A DNA stretch of 64,000 nucleotides from Alopecurus myosuroides (GCA_028641055.1 CM054060.1:310296949-310360948); one strand, 5' to 3'. Positions 24,519-37,425 are shown, counted from the first letter of the stretch. Numbers and translations are program-made. The notes: generated by a model not told the origin, from the letters alone.

Positions 24519-25575
24519 GGTGCCCAGCCAAATAGAAAAAGACTATAAGGTACGGTTGATGGGACAGGCACACTGCAGAACAGAGCACGCCTCCGGGTCC
24601 TTGCTGACGCTGGCGCCGTAAGTCGTTGCACCGTTCGGAGATGGGACCTGTCCACCCTTGTCAGTGAGATAGGGTAGGCCTCTAGCCCTGTCCTGTCCCC
24701 TCTGTCAGTGACATGACTTGACATGCGCCTACCGCACTGTAGCCACGTCGTAGCGCGGATAATCACGCACTCCGTATGTTGAACCACACGCCGGTACAGA
24801 CGCAGGATACACGGGATCCCTTGTCAGAACGGCTCCATTGACTTCTGGCCCGAGTAGGAACTCACTCCCTCTACATGGACCATCTTCTCTACTCGGATGA
24901 ACATAAATTGCTTGATTTCTCCTCTTGGCCATTGGTGGGTACGGCCGGATAGAAACCTACCGGGTAGCGAGTACCAGGTAGCCATCTACCCGGTCAAACA
25001 GCACCTTTGACCTTGCCTGTAGCACTGGCCTTACCCCTACTCGGGGGTAACCCCCCGACATTAGTCCCTGAAGCTGGTAGAGTCCTGCGAACTCGTTCAC
25101 TGGGCCCTGCCAGCTTAAAACAACCCTTCTCTTCATAACTGAAAGGGGCCGAGTAGCACCTCCACACGGCCCTCCAATTCTTGCATGCAACTCTGCTTCT
25201 CCGAATAGCAGTATTCTTCCTCTGTGATGCCGAGTAAAAAGACTTAGCGAAATCTCGAAACGCAATCCCGCTCAAACGGTGTGAATCCACCTCTGCGTGT
25301 CGCTACGGGGCACGTGTCACACTCCTGTGCCCCCGACGCCTCGGTGCCTGGAGTACAGCAGGCCACGCGCAAATAACTACACCCCCAGCCCACTAGCCTG
25401 TTAAGTCACTTCAACCGCAATCAAGTGCCCACGATCTCGACGTGGGATTAACTGCGCCCGTTACGCGCGCGATATGTGCTGTGTGCGTTTCTAACCGAAG
25501 CGCAGCCCACGCCCCACGATCTCTGCGCACGATCGATCCCGATTAATCCGCTGGTAACGGCAACTCGAGGGGAGA

Positions 25576-25585
25576 GATAAATACC
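25576..25585 (+). promoter_or_regulatory. TATA-like box of the antisense gene in the Retand-type element
   Basis: GATAAATACC lies about 190 bases upstream of the ATG at 25773 and is followed by a pyrimidine-rich leader, a typical plant core-promoter layout. It is inside the retrotransposon and points opposite to gag-pol. Confidence 0.4.
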
Positions 25586-26724
25586 CCCTCGCCGCCCCCT
25601 TCTTCTCTTTCCAGCCATTTCCAATCTCTCGCCCCTCGCCTCTCCGCCGCCGTCGAGCACGCCGCCACCGCAACTCCTTGCTGCGCCGCTGCTCCACGCG
25701 CCTCCGGAAAGACAGAGAGCAATTCCTTCACTCAATCCGCCACTCCAATCTCCCACACACCTTTCCGCCTCCATGGCCCGCGGAGAAGACGATGCCGCCG
25801 CCCGCGCCGGATGGGAGGGATCGGAGGTCACGGCGGAGGACTGCCAATGGCTAGTCAACACCCGCCGCGTCCCTCCTGGCGTGAGGTGCAGGCAGCCGGG
25901 CAGCGAGATCATCCCCACGCCAGAGAAGGACGAATTCGTCGTCTTCCTCGCGCACTTCAAGCGCGGTTTTGGCCTCCCAATCTCCGACTTCTTCTCCGAG
26001 TTCCTCAAGAATTTCGGCCTCCAGCCACATCATCTCCCCCCCCAACGCCATGGTCATGCTCTCCATCCACGCCGTGGTCTGTGAAGCGTTTCTCGGCGTC
26101 TACCCAACTATCCACAGTTGGGCACGCTACTTCTTCTTCCGCAAGCAGAGCATCCCCAACCCCGGCCACACCGAGAGCGCCCGCGCGATGACGCAGACGG
26201 GAAGCGCCATGATGCTGCAACGCACCACTGGCCATCACCCGTGCGTCAAGGGGCTGGAGACGGTGCGCAAGTGGCAGCGCAACTTTCTGTACGTCAAGAA
26301 CGTCGCCACCGAAGAGGGGAAGCCAATCCAGGACCGGATAGGGCTCCCGAAGTGGAAGAACGCGAGGCCAACCCAGCAGAACTGGGGCTACAATCCAAAG
26401 AACAACATCGAGGATGTTGTCCAGATCGAGCAGCGCCTTGCCGAGTTGCAGGAAGAGGGATTCCACCGAGATGATCCCATCGCGTGCTGGATCTCACGCC
26501 GAGTGCTCCCGCTCCAGCGTCTCTCCCACAAGATGTGCTATATGGGAGGAAGCCGGGACTGCACAAGGACCACCACCTTCGAGCTCAGCACTGCCGATGT
26601 GGCCATCTGGGCGAGATCCATCATGCAGACAACACTCTCCGACACCTGGCAGTATGGCTTCGTGCCGTACAGTCGCCTCAAGCGAATCGAACAGGTTAGC
26701 CTTCTGTGCTTTGTTTCTGCACTC

Positions 26725-27065
26725 TGATACCGAGTTGATGGCTTCTCAGCTTCATATGCTTAGTCTTTGCATGCTGCACCGAGTAGAACATCATGAATAA
26801 CTTGCTGGCTTTATATGCTTTGTGTTTGCACGCCATGCCGACTAGAAATCCTCAACTGCCTATGCTTTGTGTTTGCATGTTATTCCGAGTAGGACCCCTT
26901 AGCTTAGTATGCTTTGTGTTTGCATGCTATTCCGAGTAGAACCCCTTAGCCTTATATGCTTTATGTTTGCATGCTATCCCGAGTAGAAGCCGTTAGCCCT
27001 ATATGCTTTGTGTTTGCATGCTATACCGGGTAGAACTCCTCAGCTTAGAACTCAACTTACTTGTG
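26725..27065 (+). repeat. ~48-bp minisatellite in intron 1 of the antisense gene
   Basis: Six to seven units containing 'tatgctttgtgtttgcatgct' and then 'ccgagtagaac', with small changes. Each unit carries the CGAGTAG motif that recurs through this element. Confidence 0.85.
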
Positions 27066-29055
27066 CTATCTCTTTGCCTCTGCAGCACATCGATCGCCAG
27101 GCAGAGGAAGATGTCGAGGTCTTCGAGGGCAATTGGTCAGATGACCGAGAAGAAGATGACGAGACCGCCTACGACACCCAGGACACCCTCTGCATCCCCC
27201 ACGCCCACCAGCCTGGTAAGCACCAAATTGACGCGTCTATCCGGGACTGGTCCGAGGATGACGAAGGTGACCAAGTTCACCTCTCTGATCGCGAGTAGCG
27301 CACTCTGATTTCCTTTTCTGTTTCTCAATTCCTTTTCTCTTCTACCCTGCAGAGGACCCCGAGCTAAACGATGATGATGAAGAGCCCAACGATGTCCAGC
27401 CTCTCTCTGTGGCAGCTCCCACAACTCGGAAGAGGACGGGCGGTGGTGCCCAAGAGCCCGCTGCCAAGAAGACCGAGAAGAAGAAAACCACCACTGCCAG
27501 AAGGAAACCTCCCACCACCAAAGGGTAAGTCACTCCATCCGAGTACCACTTTGTTGCTGTTTCTCTTTATGCTTTTCTCCTTCTCCTTTTCTGAACCATT
27601 CCCTCTTCCAGCAACCATCTGGACGCTGATGCTGCAGCAGCTCCTACTCGCTCCAAGAGGAAAGCCGTCATGGATCTCGAGAAGCTCGTCGATCTCTCAG
27701 ACGATGACGATGAGCCAGCTCAGCAGGATAGGACACGTGCGTCCTCTCCTGTCAAGTTAGAAGAAGACGCTGGCGCCAAGAACACAGGCGCCGGTGAAGA
27801 AGATCAAACCACCGAGCAGCAGGAGCCTGACACGTAGCAGACCGCGCAGGATACTGCTCGTGACGAGACGCCCCCCTCTCCCCCAGCTGCGACAGCTGGG
27901 GAACACAATGAAGAAGACCTCCAGCAACACGATAGTGCCGCCTTGGAGCGGCAAGACAACACCACCGAGCAGCAGGACGAACAAACTGCAGCTCAAGATG
28001 ACCCCGCGGCCAGGCCGCGGGTAGAAGAAAGTACCGATACAAGACCTGATCCCGCTGCCGAGTAGCGGGTAGAGAAGACGTTGGTGGAGCCAGTCCTCCA
28101 GAGCCAAGCGCAGCCAGACGCTGTGCAGGGTAGCTGGCCCCCTGTGCCGCCTACCCAGCAGGCAACTTGACCGACTGCGCCAAGCCCTCCACCCAAGCAG
28201 AGTACTTCCAAGACCACTTCTCAGCAACAGCCTCCATATGCTTCACGCCAAGTGCCCCCGTCCGCTTCTCGGACGGACCTTGTGCCCAGCCCCAAGAAGA
28301 TCCACAAGCCTGAAGCAGCGCCTACTCGGAAGAATCCAGCGCGCAAGGCTGCACAGGGTGGAGATCTGATGCCACCACCCAAGCCACCGCTTGTGCCAGC
28401 CGGGAAGCCGGCAGCAAAGAGCAAACAGCTAACCATCAGCGGGCCCACCTCTAGCAGCAAGATGGCTGCTCCTGGATCTACCGGCCCTGGCGAAGGGTCG
28501 AGTGGTGGAGATGCCGTCCGCGCACAAGCCAGCTGGCCGCAATACCTGCTTGAGGCGTCCAAGCAGTATGAGATCTCGCTGTCCAAAGGCGAGAAGAAGC
28601 TTTCTGCTCTGAAGGGAGGCCAGGCCAAGGCTGTAGACGTCAAGTCCAAAGGCAAGGAAGCAAAACCAGCCCTTGAGTTCCACTCGCGCGAGGCCGACGA
28701 GGACGAAATCCAGTCAGAAGGCTTGACCGCGGTCCTGGACCGGGTAGCCTTCGTGGACAAGGCTTGGGAGAGCGACGCCCATGGCGTCCCTCAATGGAAT
28801 GGCTACACGCTGGGTCCAGTTGATCATTACCGGATTGACTAGAACAAGGCTGATGTCGGCACTGTGCCAATGACTATCGCTTCCCCAACCTGCACATTAG
28901 CCGGGAAGCTGTTCTGCCTCCGCAAAGCCGCCGAGGACGTCGAGCAGTCCTATGCTGTAAGTTTTTCTTGCTTTTCTTGTTTTTCTGAGTTGCGGTTTCT
29001 TTTTTCTTCTTCTCTTCTTTTCCTCTTAGTCACTCCCCAGTCCCCGAGATTTGGG

Positions 29056-29095
29056 CCGAGTAGACGGTTGCTCAACCGAGTTGCCGTCTACTCGG
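29056..29095. repeat. 12-bp perfect inverted repeat around CGAGTAG
   Basis: CCGAGTAGACGG (29056-29067) and its exact reverse complement (29084-29095) are separated by 16 bases, in intron 4 of the antisense gene. Confidence 0.8.
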
Positions 29096-30932
29096 GGCAA
29101 ATCTTCCGTAGTACTCAGACCTTTTCTCTTCTCTTCCACAAAATAGCCTCCTCAAGAGGACAAAGGTGTTCCGCCGACTGCTCTGGAACCATCGCATGAC
29201 CAAGGACCGCATCGCGGCTCTTGAAGCTGAACGAAAAGATGATGCCGCGATGGAGCAGGCGGCACTGGACCGCGCTCTCCAACTCTCTGAGATAGAAAGT
29301 AAGCCTTTAGCTATTCGGTTTGTGCGTTTTGTGTTTACGCCCGCGTTTGCTTTTTGCTATAACCCTGTCTACTCTGCAGAAAAATTCAACGAACTGAAGG
29401 AGCAACATGAACACTGCCACGTCTTCTCTTCCTCTGCCGAAAGCAAAATCAAGCATCTGGAAGGTGAGTTGCTGGCCACTCTGCACTTGTGCTTCTTCCT
29501 TTACTTGGTTACTCTGCTGACCCTGCTGTTCTCTTTGCAGAAGAATACAAGAAATTCCGGGAGCAACATCTCAACTGCTTGATGCCTGCCGAGGTGCAGC
29601 AGCAGCTGGCCACCCGAGATGCGGAGCTCAAGAAGGAACGCGACGCAGAGCGCGCCGAGTTCGAGCAGATGCAGGTCCAGCTCAAGACTGCCCTCCAGGA
29701 TGCCTTGGATCAAGCTGCCGAGAAGGAGGAGATCAAGACAGCAGCCAAGGCCAAAGAGAAGGCGCTTGAGATGGAGATCTCGGTGCTGAAGGATCACAAC
29801 GCGCAACTCGTCCTCCAAATGTCCAATACACGCAACATTGAAGACAGTCACATTGCTGATGAGGAGAACTGGAAGATAAAGTTGGATGCGCTGCTGGTGG
29901 ATCTCAAACGCAAGTCTTCTCTTCTCTGCATCTGGCTGTTTCTCTTCTCTGCCACTTTTCTATCTGGTTTTCTCTCTTCTCCACCTCCATTTCTAACTCT
30001 TGTTGGTTTTTCTTTCAGATATCTTCCCTGATCTCCGTGCCGCTAGCACGCTTGCTTTGGAGAAGGCCCAACAACTCCGAGCTGCATCCGAGATGCCCAT
30101 TGACACCAAGTCCAGTGTCAACGACAATCTTCTGAGCATCAAGACCCAACTTCGCCAACTCAAGGGCTTGGGCAACACCATGGTGTCCACCGCGTACAAG
30201 CTCCATGACCTGTTCTGGCCGGATCAATCTGCGCCAGACAGCTTCAGCGTGCTCGCCGAGAAGCTGGACGGCGTGAAGGCCGAGTTGAAGAAATGGCGCG
30301 CCTCTGCAGCTCGGGCTGGAGCTGATGAGCTGCTCCATTTCGTCACGAGCTGGTACGAGAACCTCAACCTTGACAGGATTCTCGAGATGCGCGAAGATTC
30401 CAAGTGGACCAAGGACCCCGACTGCGTCGCGCGCCGGAAGAAAGTGGCCTACGAGATTGCGTCTTACGCCGACACCGCCAATTACATCGACGGCCTCCCC
30501 AAACCAGACACCGAGCCTGAGGACGAGGACGAAGATGAAGGGGACGATGACGAAGGTGATGCTGAGTCGGAGGGCTTGAGCGTGTTTGAGGAAGAAGGCA
30601 CCGATGGATCCGCCGAGAAGGGGAAGGCCAAGGTTGATGATGAAGCCGAGAAGCCGCAACCCAGCGCCAAGGAGGCCACCATCACCACCGAGATGGTGAT
30701 CAACCAGGCGGCTCCCGAGCTGGGCGCGACTGGCGTCTTCCCGATGCCCAGCTTCCAGTCTACTGCATCGACCTCGGCCACGGAACCCATCTCGGTTGCC
30801 ACTGCAACCTCAGAGCCAGCTGCAAACGCCAACACTGAAGCTGATGCTGACAGCGCCAAGGCAGATGTTGATGCCGAGAAAGCTGAAGCTGACAACACTG
30901 CTACGGACAACACCGATGCTGCCAAGGAGTGA

Positions 30933-31605
30933 CTCCTGAAAAAACTTATTCTCTAGAACTTTTATCAGATCCCCGGGATGCCGGGTGAAAATGTATCAAA
31001 CTATTAAGTCTTTGTTGCTACTCAATTTTATCTTAGTTGAAGTTCTTAGCAACTCTGGCTCAATGCCGGGTTGCGTTAATATGCAAGTCCCCGAGTTGCA
31101 TTTTTTATCCACTCTTCCTTTTTATCTCGGCTCTTACCTGCAACTTGTTGCTTTTTTGGTAGTCGAGTCACAAGAGTTCAAAGTTGGAGTTTCAAATACT
31201 TAGCCACTTAGAAAAATCATAGTAACGCTGCCCACCACTTAGCCAACAAGAAGAAACAGTAAAAACACTCTATTCGGTTGGCACACGCTTCCTTTCCTTT
31301 GCAATTTTTCATGTGTTCATTGACCCTTTGGCTTGTTCTCTGGCTTGCCATGATGCCGGGTTGCGGACAGCAGCAGAGTCGCAGAGTGTCCGGTGAGTTT
31401 AAACACACTAATTTGTATGCTTTTGAAATTCTAAGTGGTTCAACCGAATAGACAAAGTAAAACAGAGTAAACACAAGGAACAATTTGGATGAGGGCAGTC
31501 CCGAGTTCAATTTCAGATTGCCGAATAGGAGTTTAACTCGGATAATAAGATACACACATAGTTTGCTCATGAGTGAAAACGTCGGAGTAGAGCTACATTC
31601 CAAGG
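30933..31605. other. Non-coding stretch between the antisense gene and the end of pol
   Basis: Holds the 3' region of the antisense gene and, at the right end on the minus strand, the last codons of pol (PWNVALLRRFHS then stop, 31605 down to about 31567). That tail is separated from the rest of integrase by the LARD-like insertion and is in a different frame. Confidence 0.6.
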
Positions 31606-34600
31606 TGTAACATCCCAAGTCTGAAAAATAGCCTTTAGAATGTTTGCTCTCTGTTATTTTATGTTTTGCATCATGGCATCATGTTGATTGCATTTGTTTT
31701 GTTTGTTTTCCATTTGTTTTCCTCTGTTTTCAGTTGTTTTCCAACTGTTTTCATTTGTTTTCCTTTGTTTTCTGTTTGAATTTCAACTCAAATTTCAAAC
31801 CCTTTATTTCATCCTTGTGATGTTACAATTTCCAAAGTGAGAGTTCAAATAAAAACAACCAAATTGCTTTCATTTTATTCCATAATGCTCACTCATTAAA
31901 TTGTTGGTTTGATCAATCAATTGTTTCCAAATTGCAATCAAAAACTCAACTCAAAGCACTAAAACATAATCACTTTGAAATTATGTTGATATCAAAACAA
32001 ATTAATCCATTTTTTTTGTTTATAGTTAAAATAGGGGTCACCCTATTTAAAAGTGTGTTTATTAATGTCCATCTAATAAAGCAATTCATTCAAAATTGGG
32101 TTATTTCCAAACAGCACCAATTTCCAAGTCATTGAAACTACCAAAGTATTCTAATAATTTTGATCACTTTAATTAATAGGGTTCACCCTATGTTAAAGAG
32201 ATGTTTTCCATAACAATCTTCAATACCTAAGAATGTTAAAAAAATTGGTTTAGCTAACAAACAGTAATTAAATTTGAAAACCTTGGAAAATAAAAGTTAG
32301 TTTAAGTTGCAAATTGAAAAACAAAACCAACCATATTTTTTTTTCCCACCATTTTATTAACTTAAAAACTATCCTTTTCTTCTCTTTTGTTTGCAGCAAA
32401 AAAAATATAAAACAAATAAAAAGGAAAACGTTCAAGGGGGGGAAGAAAACCCAGCCCATCATCCAGCCCATCTCCCCTGGCCCGTACCCCCCTCTGTTTG
32501 TCTTCTTCCTCCTCCCACGTCACCTCCAGTACGAACACCTACAGAACCACACGATCTCCCTCCCCACCCCTGGATGCCATGCCGTACAGGGGTTTCTTCC
32601 TCCTTAAAGCCATCTTCCCCTCTGCTAACCTAGAAACCCTAGAGCCCCTCTCCCTGCGCCGCCATCCTTCTTCCTCTTCCTCCTCTGCTCAATTTTCCTC
32701 TGTAGCTGTTGCTGAACCCTGAACCTCACCGAATTCAGCTCCACAAGCCGCCGGTGATCGCCGCCCTCGGGTTCCTCTCCGGCCGCGGTGGGGGCGGGAA
32801 TGGAACCGCCCCACCGCGGGCTTCCTCTCCACGCCCTCGGCTCGAGCCGGGAGAGCCAGGAGCTCCGGCGCCGTCCGCCGTTTTCGCCGGCCGTCGCCCC
32901 TGCCTGCTCCCTGTCCGCCCCGACCACCTGCTCCCGATCGCCAAGGTGAGGTGCGCCTCCTCCTTCCCTCGCCCGATCGCCTCCCTCCTCCTCCCCTTTG
33001 GCCACACTCCCCTCCACCAGCCGCCCCTCCGGCCACCGCGGCCATGAACCACGGCGAGCGGCCGCTGTATCTGATCTTCCCTGTCGAGTACAACACGAAC
33101 CGGTTCAGTTAATTCAGAAAAAAAAACCACCGCGAGCCACAGCATATCCTCCCTCGATCCCCTTCTCTGTCACGAAACTGCACCTAGCCCACTGGTTCCA
33201 CATCCCCTAGCGCAAGCAGGAGGTGGGGGGATCGAATCCCACCCCCTGCATAATAACACATCTTTTTTATTTCGATTATCCAAACCCATAAACTTCCTGG
33301 TAATCACCATTAGGCCCCTGGCACTTATTTCTAGCCCCTGTAATAATTATTTCTAAGTCCCTAATGGTTTAAAAATGGCAGATTTGCACCCAATCTTCTA
33401 AAATGCATAAGAAATTCATCCCAACTCCAAATTCAACATTTTTGATATGTTTTCAATACCAAATTAAATGATCTATCCAAATATAAAATTTGTTTACTGT
33501 TTTGAATATTTTAAATTGGTGCAATGTTTGAAAACTTGTCAAATTCACTTAAACTTGCAAAATTCATAACTTGTTCATAAAAATTCCAAATTTCACAAAC
33601 CAAATATGTTTTCCAATCAACTTTTCATGAACTTTCCAAATATAAATTTTGTTTGCTGTTTTGAATAATTTAAATTGCTGAAAACAACTGTTTCTTATTT
33701 GTTGCATTTAAAATTGCCAAAATAATAACTTGCTCATTCTAAATCCAATTTCAACAAATGAAATATGTTTTCCATGCAAAATTAAACCCTCTTTCCAAAT
33801 ATAAACTTTGTTTTCTGTTTTGAATAATTAAAGTTGGTTAAATAATTTAAACCTTGTTTAAATCATTTAATATTGTTAAATTCATAACTTGATCAAAACA
33901 AATTCTTTTGGGACATATAAAATATGTTTTCAAACCATCAAAGTATAAACTTTTGAAATATGAATTTTGTTTAATGTTTTGAACAAATAAAAATTCAAAT
34001 AAGTTCATGTTTGAATCAAATTCATTTAATTCTTGCTTAAACTTGTTTAATTCATAAATAATTTGTTTGAAATCCTTTTTCAACAAGTGAAACATGTAAT
34101 CCAACTAAAATCTTGTTTTCTTTTCAAATATAAACTTTGTTATCTGTTTTGAACAATTTAACATAATGAAAACAACAAATGCTTGTGTGACACCTTTAAG
34201 TAACCAAAATTTCCTAACTTAATGAATGAATTTCCAAACTTGGTAAACCTTATTTCTGTTTGGTTCTATTGTTGTTATTTTGTTGTTTTCCTCGTCCATG
34301 CATCATGCTAATCCACTTTCATATAATGATTAGTTGTAAAACAATTGATTCAACCATAATTCATGGGCTTTCCATATGCAATCCAATTGCATGTGGGTCC
34401 ATTTAATCCTGTTTCTATCTTGTCAACTAGTTTATTTTGATGCAACCATTAACTTGACATGCATCATCTTTAATTGAGCACAATGCCATGATAATGATTG
34501 TTTATATTTCTGCCTTGTTTGTTTGCTTCTTCTCGGATACACGACGACGTTGAGACCGACGATACTTACGACACCCCTTCTAAGGAGCTAGCTCAGTACC

Positions 34601-36380
34601 AGGCTACTGGGTTTGCAGGCAAGTTATCACTCACATGAACCACTGTGTTCCTTTCAACATTGGTTACCGATACTTTCCGTTGTCTATTTCTGCTAGCCCT
34701 ATGATTAGTTGTTTCTGTTACGAACCTATCACATGATATCCTGAACCCTGATATTGCCTCACTCCATACCTATAACCTTTTGCTTGTTGCCCGTGTCTTG
34801 CTAGCATGCTTAGGGTTGTTTTGCTCGAGTCTGTTACCCGTTACTTTCAGTTACTATTTCATTATGTTCTGGGGGCTCGATGTTTAATCAATCAATCATG
34901 CTAATGTTACCATTAATAATAAATTTGATGATAAGGCACCGGCAGGAGGCCCTTTGTGGTTTTGAGGCCTGCTAGTGTCGACCCTAATAGGAAAAGGGTC
35001 TTGTCTACTGATCCATGATGAGCGCACTAACCGCATGTGGGAAGCGAGTATGGGCGCCCCCTCAACTTGACTCGATTCGCATCTCGTCCAAATCGCCTCA
35101 TTTAGTTCGGGTTTTCCATTTGCTGCATGCATGATCTTGCGAGCCCTTGGATCCCGGGTGGAACTTTCGTAGTCGGCATATAGGGGGACACGGTCTTAGA
35201 GTGCTATGAGGGTCCCTTTTCTTCGGGGCTCGATTAGCCGTGCGCCCAAGGTTCTTTGGGCTTGATGCGAAGAAGAGTTGAGTTGTGTTGAGTGCCCCGC
35301 TTGGTGGAAGGGCCTTTCCATCTGGCGGGTTATTCATGCGTGTACGGCCAAATTGGTGCAACCCTGCAGGGATAATCTTCTCGAGAAGCCGTGTTTTCCG
35401 CGGTTATGGATTACTTGGTGAAAGTACTGGCTAACAAGTACTCATGACAACTTAAACATAATGATCAAACATGTTACACCCAATGATTAATAACTTGACT
35501 AGTAATAGGTTGATGACACAATAACTTGATTCACCTTTAATACAACTGTGTGAGTTATCCTCGGATTGCTTCTTTGGATAAGGGGCGAGATCCAGGATGG
35601 GTTTGTTTGAAGTTGTCTTTCAGTTGGTTACAATCCTCGATCTTATCTCCTTTCTGTTAGCCGGAAGTGGTAGAATCTCTGTAGTTGGTTAGTGCAGCCA
35701 CTTGCCGCATCTTTTATATCCCCTCTCTTCCGTTGAACCCAAAGCATCTGTGCTTGGTGTTGACGGGTTACACTTTGGTGAATTGTGAGTCTTGCTTGCC
35801 AGTATGTTTATGTACTGACCCCTTTGGGGCTGTGGTTTCCGCAGACCTACGTATCCGAGGATCTACATGGTGGCTACTACGTGGAGTATGACGAGACTAC
35901 TGACGAGTAGATAGCGGACCCGGGCAGGATCCGAGACTTCGTGGATGGGCTCCGTCTTTTCGTTTCCGGCCTCTTAGGCCTATTTGGTTCTTGTCTGTAC
36001 TCAGACATGTTGAATGCTTCCGCTGTGATGTAATGATGAATTGTTGGGACATGTGTCCTCTGGATGATTGTATTTGCTATCTCTGCTCTAATGAGAGCTA
36101 TTTGCAACTTATTTTCGATCTTTTGTGTCGTAGAGATCTGTTGTGATATCACTTGTTCAAACGCCGTTGACGTACCATGTGTGTATGGTTGAAGTACGTC
36201 AATGGAAGTGTCCTGATTTCTACGGGATAGTTTACATCGACGGTGAACAGTAGCGATTGGTTGTCACACATAAGTGTTGGCCTACTCGTAAGAGGACGCG
36301 GGTGCCGGTAAGCCCCGTAATCCAATCAGAATACTGTTCAGTTCGTACGGTGAGTATCCTCTAGAAGTCCGGGTGCGACA
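31606..36380 (+). repeat. 5' LTR of the LARD-like element
   Basis: The first part carries repeated TTTGTTTTCC units (31680-31790). A GC-rich leader-like block at 32440-33060 has a donor CCAAG/GTGAGG at about 32946. A degenerate repeat series ('aaatataaattttgtttgctgttttgaat', about five units) spans 33470-34160. The 3' third contains the split acidic reading frame. The ORFs of 80-136 codons in the GC-rich block lie on both strands and look like composition artefacts. Confidence 0.9.
34541..35910 (+). pseudogene. Split acidic reading frame in the 5' LARD LTR, broken
   Basis: Exon A (34541-34618) reads DDVETDDTYDTPSKELAQYQ and ends at a GC donor (GCAG/GCAAGT). Exon B (35845-35910) begins after TTTCCGCAG and contains SEDLHGGYYVEYDETTDE then TAG. 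Compared with the solo LTR at 51586-56159, the acceptor before exon A has changed from AG to AC (34540) and exon B has one extra base, putting it out of frame with exon A. The same lesions are in the other LTR, so they predate this insertion. Function unknown. Confidence 0.5.
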
Positions 36381-36382
36381 AA

Positions 36383-36394
36383 TGGTATCAGAGC
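36383..36394 (+). other. Primer-binding site of the LARD-like element
   Basis: TGGTATCAGAGC lies two bases after the 5' LTR and is complementary to the 3' end of initiator Met tRNA, the usual primer of plant Gypsy elements. Confidence 0.9.
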
Positions 36395-37425
36395 CTGTCT
36401 GCCTGTAGGATCCCTTTTTACTGGTCGCAGTTGAGTCTAGAAACTATTTTGTAGCTATATAGGAAAAATGAAACGTGAGAGTAGGAATTCTGTTCTTTTT
36501 CTTCTTTCCCCACCCACCCTCCCTTTTTCTGGTAAGGAAGTGTAATGTTGTTTTCCCTTCTCATCTAAACTTTCAAGTTAGGATTTCACGAATTCTGGTT
36601 TCTCTAGGATGGTTATATCTACTAGACCATAGGAATGGAGGTGGTTGTGACATGATTTATCATGTTGCCTACTCACGATTGAGAACGGAGGCGTGTAAGC
36701 CCCGGAAGCAGATCCTCTATTCCTTAAGCAGTAGATATTTATCCTTTAGAAGCCCGGATGGGTTTTCCGTAGTACCTCAGGAGTGTTTTGACCTCGTTTT
36801 CCCGGTGTTGCTTCGTTATCCTGTCCTCCTAAACATTTCCATTTCGTCCGTTGAAATCTTGTTGTTGTTTTCCACTTCAAATCTTCTACTGGCGTCTAAT
36901 CAAAACTTCCTCGTAAACTCTTGAACAACTAAAGTGTTATTTCATACCGGAGAATCACATTCCTTTGTGTCAACAATCTTTTCCACAACATACAACCTAA
37001 TTCTGGTTCCACTAAGCAATCAAATCTCTGTTCACTCCCCGGGATCTCAAATGTTGACTTCCAAGATAAGTAAGAACAATCCAATTCTAATGGGAGGCCA
37101 CATATTCCTCGTTACTCTCATGTTGATGATTCTGACATTGATGTTATTCTTGGTGTTGCATTGATGTCAATAACTCTGTTCCACCCTTATTACAGATAGT
37201 CTATTCAACAAATGAATCAAGTTCTATCCAGCTATACACCCTCAATACAAAACCTCTCCCTTTATTTGAAAATGTTCCGGTGGTTTCCAAATTCCCTGAC
37301 GTCTATCCACTGTGCACGATGTGTTTCACGTGTCACAGCTCAAGAGGATCTCCCCAAGAAGTTTCCGGACCTTTTCTTTTCTCAGTAGGAATCTCGGGGC
37401 GCGATTCCTTCAAGGGGGGGTGTTT
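36395..37425 (+). other. Interior of the LARD-like element, with a trace of a Gypsy pol end
   Basis: Mostly non-coding. At 37312-37347 one frame reads VHDVFHVSQLKR, a motif found near the C-terminus of chromovirus-type pol, followed by 'ttctcagtaggaatctcggggcgcgattccttcaagg' type text leading to the polypurine tract. It looks like a full element reduced to its two ends. Confidence 0.6.
37411..37420 (+). other. Polypurine tract of the LARD-like element
   Basis: CAAGGGGGGG, five bases before the 3' LTR. Confidence 0.75.

Larger units (their letters stand above)
12667..25060 (-). repeat. 3' LTR of the Retand-type element, split by the CACTA element
   Basis: The outer piece is 12667-12700 and the inner piece 24219-25060, giving 876 bp once the CACTA element and one GAT are removed. 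The junction reads straight across when compared with the intact 5' LTR at 50040-50916 (GCCATGGGATGGCTAAT). Just inside the LTR on the minus strand the internal sequence ends CTTCAGGGACTAA, in the polypurine-tract position though not purine-only. Confidence 0.93.
25773..30932 (+). pseudogene. Antisense extra gene of the Retand-type element (gypsy-type transposon domain plus coiled coil), broken
   Basis: Eight exons fit splice sites: 25773-26694, 27086-27215, 27353-27524, 27612-28956, 29147-29298, 29380-29463, 29541-29909 (GC donor) and 30020-30932. Exon 1 encodes the domain often annotated as 'putative gypsy type transposon' (PF04195-like: FVVFLAHFKRGFGLPISDFF, then VVCEAFLGVYPTIHSW). Exons 2-4 are acidic/low complexity, exons 5-8 coiled coil, and the tail is Asp/Glu/Ala-rich. 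Lesions: a run of eight C (26036-26043) shifts the frame inside exon 1, and stops occur at 27835, 28063, 28168 and 28840 in the otherwise open frame of exon 4. It lies between integrase and the 3' LTR on the opposite strand, as described for extra ORFs of Tat-lineage elements. Function unknown. Confidence 0.75.

Noticed and set aside
32625..33145. Several overlapping 110-136-codon frames in the GC-rich block of the LARD LTR (and the same at 38444-38964)
   Set aside because: Open frames on both strands in GC-rich DNA with low-complexity Arg/Gly/Pro peptides; they look like composition effects in a leader.
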